Origin: an uncultured Eubacteriales bacterium
GTDB lineage: Bacteria; Bacillota; Clostridia; Christensenellales; CAG-917
Reading direction: 5' to 3'
Assembly: GCA_900547975.1 (NCBI GenBank)
Contig: URIX01000002.1
Coordinates: 22,488 to 86,487, forward strand
DNA length: 64,000 bases
Positions 58,943-64,000 of this stretch are shown here, piece after piece. The position numbers were made by a program, and so were the translations under genes. The notes under the pieces were generated by a model. The model was not told where the DNA came from, made no database searches, and saw nothing but the letters and a program-made list of their open reading frames with translations. Within the stretch, counting starts at the first letter, position 1, and each line of letters starts with the position of its first letter.

Positions 58943-60337
58943 ATGCAAATCAAGTTTGATTTCAACAATATGATGGAATCGTCCATCGGCGAGCAAGGCA
59001 TCACCGAGAAAGAAATAGAGTCCGTTCTCGACAAGGCGCAGGACAGTTACGCATATTTCGAGAAGAACCGCGGCACAGGCTGGATGGGTTGGGCGGAACT
59101 TCCGTACAATCAAGAGGACGTCGTAAGAGATATTATCTACACGGCGGCGGAAGTCAGAGCGCATTACGAGAACTTTGTGGTTTTGGGTATCGGCGGAAGC
59201 GCGCTCGGTCCTATGGCGGTGTTCAACGCGCTTTGCCATTTCAGATACAACGAACTCGACCCCAAAAAGCGCGGCGTGAAATTCTACGTCGAGGACAACG
59301 TAGACCCCGAACGTATGCTTGCGCTTTTGGACGTTATCGACGTTGAAAAGACGATGTTCAACGTCATCACAAAGAGCGGCGCGACGAGCGAAACGATGAG
59401 TCAATATCTCATCATCACCGACATTTTGAAAAAGAGATGCGGCGACGATTGGGCAAAACATATCATCGCAACCACTTCTCAAAGCAAGGGCAATCTCATC
59501 AAACTCGCAAAGAAAGAGGGCTTCAAAACCTATTATATACCCGACGGCGTGGGCGGTCGTTTCAGCGAACTTTGCCCCGTCGGACTTCTTCCCGCGGCGG
59601 TGCTCGGCATAGACATTATCGGCCTTTTGAGAGGCGCGGCGGATATGGACAAGGCGTGCAATTCGTCCGACCCGTACAAGAATCCCGCGCTTATGGCGGC
59701 GGTGCTTCAATACATCGCTATGGAACAAAAGGGCAAGAACATTTCAGTTATGATGCCTTATGCGGACAGCCTCAAACTTATGGCGGACTGGTACTGCCAA
59801 CTCTGGGGCGAGAGTCTCGGCAAAGCGGTGGATTTCGACGGCAACGTGGTGCATAAAGGTCAAACCCCCGTCAAGTCTTTGGGCGTCACCGACCAACACT
59901 CGCAAGTGCAACTTTACACCGAAGGTCCGTTCGACAAGGTCGTCACGTTCATCGGCGTGAAGAAGTACAGAGGCGACGTGGTCATCGCAAACGGCGCGGA
60001 AGAATTTGCGGACGTAAACTTCCTTTGCGGTCACACTATGGGCGAACTTATCAACACCGAAAGAGAAGCGACCGAATATGCGCTCACTCGCTCCAAACAT
60101 ATGAATCGCACCATTATGCTCGACGAAGTGAACGCAAACACAATCGGTCAACTTCTTATGTTCTTTCAACTCGAAACGGCGTATTGCGGCAAGATGCTCA
60201 ACATTGACACGTTCAATCAACCCGGCGTCGAGGAAGGCAAGAACGCAACCTACGCTATGTTTGACAGAAAGGGCTACGAAGCAAAGAAAGAGGAACTCGA
60301 AAACGCGCCCAAGAAGTCGGCAAAATACATCATTTGA
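58943..60337 (+). CDS. pgi: Glucose-6-phosphate isomerase
   Basis: Interconverts glucose-6-phosphate and fructose-6-phosphate. The 464-residue protein is the shorter Bacillota type: VLGIGGSALGPMAVFNAL, VITKSGATSETMSQYL, VGGRFSELCPVGLLPAA, LGVTDQHSQVQLYTEGPFDK with the catalytic Glu/His region, and the C-terminal FNQPGVEEGKN containing the active-site Lys region. GGAGG precedes the start at 8 bases. Confidence 0.96.
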   Translation: MQIKFDFNNMMESSIGEQGITEKEIESVLDKAQDSYAYFEKNRGTGWMGWAELPYNQEDVVRDIIYTAAEVRAHYENFVVLGIGGSALGPMAVFNALCHFRYNELDPKKRGVKFYVEDNVDPERMLALLDVIDVEKTMFNVITKSGATSETMSQYLIITDILKKRCGDDWAKHIIATTSQSKGNLIKLAKKEGFKTYYIPDGVGGRFSELCPVGLLPAAVLGIDIIGLLRGAADMDKACNSSDPYKNPALMAAVLQYIAMEQKGKNISVMMPYADSLKLMADWYCQLWGESLGKAVDFDGNVVHKGQTPVKSLGVTDQHSQVQLYTEGPFDKVVTFIGVKKYRGDVVIANGAEEFADVNFLCGHTMGELINTEREATEYALTRSKHMNRTIMLDEVNANTIGQLLMFFQLETAYCGKMLNIDTFNQPGVEEGKNATYAMFDRKGYEAKKEELENAPKKSAKYII

Positions 60338-60339
60338 CA

Positions 60340-61386
60340 ATGATTGAATTGAAGAGCGTAAGCAAACAGTATCTGTACGGTGCAAGGGTGCTTGCTTCGG
60401 CGGATATGACGATAAAAAGCGGCGAAATCGTCGCGCTTTTGGGCGACGACGGAAGCGGCAAAACCACGTTTTTGAAGGTAGTGGCGGGCGTAACCGACTT
60501 TGAAGGGGAAATCTTTTTCGACGGCGAACCGCTTGCAAAAAAGCCCGACGACGTAGTTGTGGTCTTTGACGACCTCGCGTTGTTTGCAAATCGCTCGTGC
60601 TATTATAACCTTGCCTATCCTTTGAAAATAAGAGGCGTAGAAAAGGACGTTATCGACGAAAAAGTCAAAGCGTGCGCCGATAGGGTGGGGATAACCGCTT
60701 CGCTCTATTCGAGAGTGCGTAAACTCTCGCTTATCGACAAAAAGCGGCTCGCAATCGCAAGACTGTTTTTACGCGATTGCAAAGTCGTGCTTATCGACGA
60801 TATAACCAAAGGTTTGGACAAAGACGAAGCGGCGGTTTTATGGCAAGAAGTCGCGCCCGCTTTGCAGGATTTTGCAAAAGAGGGCAAGTGCGTGATTTTC
60901 TCGACGCGCGACTATAAAGAGGCAATCTCGATTGCAAAAAGAATCGTCGTTATGCACTATCGGCAAATAAAGCAGATAGGGACGTACGAGCAGATATGCG
61001 CAAATCCCGACAACATATGGGCGGCGCAAGCGTTCGACACCGATTACGCTTTTGAAAAGGCGAAACTCTCTTGCGAGGGCGAAAAACTTTTTGCGACGAC
61101 AGAGGACGGATATGAAATCGACCTTTGTCATCTCGTCGGGAAAATCGCCGATTCGTACGTCGGAAAGGACGTGTATATAGGCTGGAACAGCGATAAATAC
61201 GACGTTTTCGGCGACAGAAAAGAGAAAGTGGAACACGCTTTTGTGACTACGGACGGCTATGTTTTGAAGTGCGGAAACCGCAACGTAAAGAGCAATGAAA
61301 AACTCGACGAAGTCGGCACTTTGCCGCTTAAAAACGCTACGCTCGTGTTTGACGAAACCAACGAAAATTCGATTGTAACGAAGTAA
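60340..61386 (+). CDS. Orphan ABC-type ATPase, MalK-like, degenerate signature
   Basis: A 348-residue ATP-binding protein. Walker A is GDDGSGKTT and Walker B VVLIDDITKGLD; the switch region reads IFSTRDYKEAIS where His is normal. The ABC signature LSGGQ is replaced by LSLIDKKRLAIARL, and the Q-loop is unclear (VVFDDLALFANRS). The C-terminal ~110 residues resemble a TOBE-like beta domain (DGYEIDLCHLVGKIADSYVG; VYIGWNSDKYDVF). No permease or binding-protein gene is nearby. It may energise a distant importer, or the signature loss may mean a regulatory role. Start ATG 60340, 2 bp after the pgi stop. Confidence 0.82.
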   Translation: MIELKSVSKQYLYGARVLASADMTIKSGEIVALLGDDGSGKTTFLKVVAGVTDFEGEIFFDGEPLAKKPDDVVVVFDDLALFANRSCYYNLAYPLKIRGVEKDVIDEKVKACADRVGITASLYSRVRKLSLIDKKRLAIARLFLRDCKVVLIDDITKGLDKDEAAVLWQEVAPALQDFAKEGKCVIFSTRDYKEAISIAKRIVVMHYRQIKQIGTYEQICANPDNIWAAQAFDTDYAFEKAKLSCEGEKLFATTEDGYEIDLCHLVGKIADSYVGKDVYIGWNSDKYDVFGDRKEKVEHAFVTTDGYVLKCGNRNVKSNEKLDEVGTLPLKNATLVFDETNENSIVTK

Positions 61387-61477
61387 AAAAGAAAAAACGA
61401 AGTAAAAAACGAGGCACAAAGCAAAAGCGAAATACGAAAAAAACAGCAATGAAAAAGCACGATACAAAGGTGAAAAT

Positions 61478-61975
61478 ATGGTGATTTTGGGCATCGACCC
61501 CGGTCTTGCGACAATGGGGTACGGGGTGATAAACTCGGTGAAAGGCAACTATTCCGTAATCGATTACGGCGTTGTCACCACGCCCAAAGAATGTACTTTG
61601 CCCGAAAGACTGCAACAACTCGAAGACGGCGTAAAGGAACTTGTCGAAACTTACAAGCCCGACAACGTGTCTATCGAGGAACTGTTTTTTTCAAAGAACA
61701 TCACCACGGGTATACCCGTTGCCGAAGCGCGCGGCGTGATTCTGCTCACGGCGGTGAAGTCGCTCGGAAAGGAAGTGTACGAGTATACGCCCAACCAAAT
61801 CAAACAAGCGGTCACGGGTTACGGCGGCGCGGACAAAATCCAAATGCAACATATGGTGCAAGTGCTTCTCAAACTCAAAAGCGTGCCTCGTCCCGACGAC
61901 GCGGCGGACGCTTTGGCGGTTGCCATATGCCACGCTCAAACGAGCCGTATCGCAGCCGATTTCAAGGTTCAATAA
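61478..61975 (+). CDS. ruvC: Crossover junction endodeoxyribonuclease RuvC
   Basis: Cuts Holliday junctions symmetrically. The 165-residue RNase-H-fold nuclease has the catalytic acids in VILGIDPGLATMGYGVI, VSIEELFFSKN and RPDDAADALAVAICHA. Loop PLIDPGR-type contact is seen as EYTPNQIKQAVTGYGGADK. Ribosome site AAGGTG. Start of the ruvC-ruvA-ruvB series. Confidence 0.96.
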   Translation: MVILGIDPGLATMGYGVINSVKGNYSVIDYGVVTTPKECTLPERLQQLEDGVKELVETYKPDNVSIEELFFSKNITTGIPVAEARGVILLTAVKSLGKEVYEYTPNQIKQAVTGYGGADKIQMQHMVQVLLKLKSVPRPDDAADALAVAICHAQTSRIAADFKVQ

Positions 61976-62017
61976 CCTCGCCGCTTTTTCAAAAAACAAC
62001 TCACGATAAGGTGAAAT

Positions 62018-62599
62018 ATGTACAACTATATACAAGGCAAAATCGTTGACAAAACTTTTACGTCCATAGTCGTTGACAACAACGGCATAGGCTACGAAAT
62101 CGGCGTGAGCGGAAACACGCTTTTTGACGTCGCAATCGGCGAAATAACGAAAGTTTACACATATTTGTACGTCCGCGAAGACGAGATGTCGCTGTACGGT
62201 TTTTCACGTTTGGAAGAAAAGAAACTGTTTATGCGTCTGATAGAAATCAGCGGTATAGGTCCGAAAATGGCAATGCAGATTCTCGGCGGTTACGACCTTA
62301 AAACGCTCACCGTGGCAATCGCAACCGGCGACGTCAAAACCCTTTGCAAAATCAAGGGACTGGGCAAAAAAACCGCGGAACTCATCGTGCTCAATTTGCG
62401 CGAGCAGGCGGCGGACGACATCACGCTTTTCGACAATCATCAAGACGCGGTTACGGGCGACGACATAGCGGACGCCGTGTTTGCGCTTGAAAGTTTGGGG
62501 CTTACAAAGACCGAAGCGGTGCGTGCCGCAACCGAAGCGAGCAAAGCGGTAAAAGGCGTTGAAAACATCATCTCGTATTGCCTTAAAAAATTAAGTTAA
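62018..62599 (+). CDS. ruvA: Holliday junction branch migration protein RuvA
   Basis: Binds four-way junctions and loads RuvB. 193 residues: OB-fold N-domain (MYNYIQGKIVDKTFTSIVVD, LYVREDEMSLYGF), two helix-hairpin-helix motifs (ISGIGPKMAMQILGG; IKGLGKKTAELIVLNL), a flexible acidic linker, and the C-terminal RuvB-binding helix bundle (DAVFALESLGLTKTEAVRAA). 42 bp after ruvC, with AAGGTG. Confidence 0.96.
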   Translation: MYNYIQGKIVDKTFTSIVVDNNGIGYEIGVSGNTLFDVAIGEITKVYTYLYVREDEMSLYGFSRLEEKKLFMRLIEISGIGPKMAMQILGGYDLKTLTVAIATGDVKTLCKIKGLGKKTAELIVLNLREQAADDITLFDNHQDAVTGDDIADAVFALESLGLTKTEAVRAATEASKAVKGVENIISYCLKKLS

Positions 62600-62857
62600 A
62601 ACGCAAAAATCATCGCAGAGGCAACGGCAACACGCAAGTTTGCGTATCGCCGAGAGCCTCGCTTGATTTATTGCGCTACTACCGCGCAGAGAATCTTTGC
62701 TATCAAAACAAGACTGATAAAGAATAAAGCCACAGTTTCGCAAGATTATCTGCTTGGTGAACGCGTGCTTTGCACGCAGTTGCGGAAGATTAGAATATCT
62801 GTTCGCTTGCGTTAAAAGCGCTAAACACAAGCCAATAATCACCATAAAGGTGCATAT
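62600..62857. other. Palindrome-rich spacer between ruvA and ruvB
   Basis: 258 bp without a gene. Nested stems: GAGGC..GCCTC enclosing GGC..GCC and ACGCAAGTTTGCGT (about 62617-62660), GCGC-TACTACC-GCGC, and CGCAAG..CTTGCG enclosing GCGTGCTTTGCACGC (about 62739-62816). The style matches the tRNA-tail elements and the 4.1 kb palindrome cluster. Confidence 0.55.
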
Positions 62858-63895
62858 ATGATCAAATCACAATTCTCAAAAGAAAATCAAGACTTCGACG
62901 TCGATAATCGCGTTGTGAGTTCGCTCACAATCGAGGAAGACGAACAGGAAAACAGCCTTCGTCCGCATACGATGGACGAATACGTCGGTCAAGCCAAAAT
63001 CAAAAAGAATCTCGAAGTGTTCATTTCTGCGGCAAAGGCAAGAAACGACGCTCTCGACCACGTTTTGCTTTACGGCCCTCCCGGACTCGGCAAAACGACC
63101 CTTGCGCACGTCATCGCGGGGGAACTCGGCGCACAAATCAGAGTGACGAGCGGTCCTGCCATAGAAAAGGCGGCCGACCTTGCGGCACTTTTGACCAACC
63201 TCGAAAAGGGTGACGTGCTGTTTATCGACGAGATACACAGACTCAACCGCAACATCGAAGAAGTGCTTTATCCCGCTATGGAAGACTTTTCGCTCGACCT
63301 CGTGACGGGTACGGGTCCTATGGCGAGAAGCATTCGTATTCCGCTCAAACGCTTTACGCTTATAGGCGCGACGACGAGGGCGGGTATGCTTTCGAGTCCT
63401 TTGCGTGACCGTTTCGGAATGTCCCTTCGCCTCGAAATGTACACTGACGAGGAACTTAAACGTATCGTTATGCGTTCGAGCGGTATTCTCGGCATTGCAA
63501 TCGACGAATCCGCCGCACTCGAAATCGCAAAGCGTTCGAGAGGTACGCCGCGTATCGCAAACAGACTTTTGCGCCGAGTTCGCGATTTCGCAGAGTACGA
63601 AAAACTCGATAGAATCACGCTCGATATCACAAAGAAAGCACTCACGCTTATGGACGTTGACGAACTGGGTTTGGACATCACCGACCGCACGGTTATAGAG
63701 GCTATAATCGACAAATTCGGCGGCGGTCCTGTTGGACTTGAAACGCTTGCGGCGGCAACCGGCGAGGAAGCGAGCACCATCGAGGACGTTGTTGAACCGT
63801 TCTTGATTCAACTCGGATTTATCAGCCGCACGCCGAGAGGCAGAGTTTGCACTCAAAACGCTTACGAGCATCTAAAACGTGAGTATAACAAATAG
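62858..63895 (+). CDS. ruvB: Holliday junction branch migration helicase RuvB
   Basis: Hexameric AAA+ motor that drives branch migration with RuvA. 345 residues: SLRPHTMDEYVGQAKIKKNL, Walker A LLYGPPGLGKTTLAHVIAG, Walker B GDVLFIDEIHRLNRNIEE, sensor 1 TLIGATTRAGMLSSPLRDRF, arginine finger in the same block, and the C-terminal winged helix ending in FISRTPRGRVCTQNAYEHL. AAAGGTG upstream. Separated from ruvA by the palindromic spacer. Confidence 0.97.
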   Translation: MIKSQFSKENQDFDVDNRVVSSLTIEEDEQENSLRPHTMDEYVGQAKIKKNLEVFISAAKARNDALDHVLLYGPPGLGKTTLAHVIAGELGAQIRVTSGPAIEKAADLAALLTNLEKGDVLFIDEIHRLNRNIEEVLYPAMEDFSLDLVTGTGPMARSIRIPLKRFTLIGATTRAGMLSSPLRDRFGMSLRLEMYTDEELKRIVMRSSGILGIAIDESAALEIAKRSRGTPRIANRLLRRVRDFAEYEKLDRITLDITKKALTLMDVDELGLDITDRTVIEAIIDKFGGGPVGLETLAAATGEEASTIEDVVEPFLIQLGFISRTPRGRVCTQNAYEHLKREYNK

Positions 63896-64000
63896 TTTTT
63901 ACGAGACGGAACACGAGCCGCAAGGCGGCGAGAAAAGGGAGCGCCGAGCTTGACGGACAGTACAAGCGACTGCGCCGTTTGGGTGCGAAGCTGGCGCACA
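63896..64000. other. Window end, palindromic non-coding sequence
   Basis: After the ruvB stop there is no start codon with a ribosome site. Short GC palindromes (GCCGCAAGGCGGC) resemble those in the ruvA-ruvB spacer. Confidence 0.4.

Overview
The window looks like chromosome of an anaerobic Gram-positive Bacillota (Clostridia-like), probably host-associated. Signs are a single-chain GlyRS, a PerR-type Fur regulator beside a reverse rubrerythrin, a McsB/ClpC protein-quality operon, TTGACA/TATAAT promoters with AGGAGG ribosome sites, a dTDP-sugar and CDP-polyol cell-surface cluster, and moderate GC. No rRNA, CRISPR array, plasmid origin or complete transposase was seen. The taxonomic placement is inference from gene content.

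Layout. 0-5 kb: heavy-metal-associated protein, glyQS, a Cys-rich small protein, a divergent TspO, two GNAT acetyltransferases and repeats. 5.1-6.4 kb: four tRNA genes (Lys, Gly, Leu, Ala), three of them carrying a peculiar repeat unit at the 3' side. 6.6-9 kb: perR-rubrerythrin and a Pr6Pr membrane protein. 9-21.4 kb: a hexuronate utilisation locus (uxaC, uxuA, fructuronate reductase, eda, kdgK, GPH symporter, oxidoreductases, TIM-barrel isomerases, esterase) with a divergent AraC regulator. 21.7-33.2 kb: surface polysaccharide genes, with dTDP-Fuc3NAc/Qui3NAc synthesis (rfbA, rfbB, fdtA, fdtB, fdtC), glycosyltransferases, a glycosyltransferase/glycerophosphotransferase fusion, and two IspD/TarI-like cytidylyltransferases with a TarJ-like reductase domain (CDP-polyol, teichoic-acid-like). 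33.5-45.6 kb: a laterally acquired defence island with recombinase debris at both ends and a tightly packed operon vsr - C5 methylase - HpaII-type endonuclease - C5 methylase - HNH endonuclease - C5 methylase - GHKL ATPase/TIR-like fusion. 45.6-46.9 kb: a five-gene tRNA cluster interrupted by the same kind of repeat units. 46.9-64 kb: housekeeping genes (yfcE-like, rdgB, Na/Pi symporter, dinB, galE, galU, a fused mcsA-mcsB, clpC, hpf, pgi, an ABC ATPase, ruvC, ruvA, ruvB).

Most unusual signal. At five different tRNA genes (Gly-GCC, Leu-TAG, Ala-CGC, His-GTG, Gly-TCC) the last 14-21 bases of the tRNA are repeated 141-226 bp downstream. The interval is non-coding and built of small perfect palindromes. 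In each case it also contains an inverted (antisense) copy of part of the same tRNA's T-arm/acceptor sequence close to the tRNA. At tRNA-His the unit is tandemly duplicated, nearly identically. One copy of the tRNA-Leu unit also lies 1.5 kb away in inverted orientation, without a tRNA. Bodies differ in sequence but keep the same order: tRNA tail, sometimes a terminator, anti-tail, hairpins, tail copy. This looks like a family of very small tRNA-tail-bounded structured elements, either mobile or acting at the RNA level, that I cannot match to a named family.

Second in interest are the GHKL-TIR fusion at the end of the restriction-modification operon, the McsA-McsB fusion without ctsR, and the glycosyltransferase/glycerophosphotransferase fusion.
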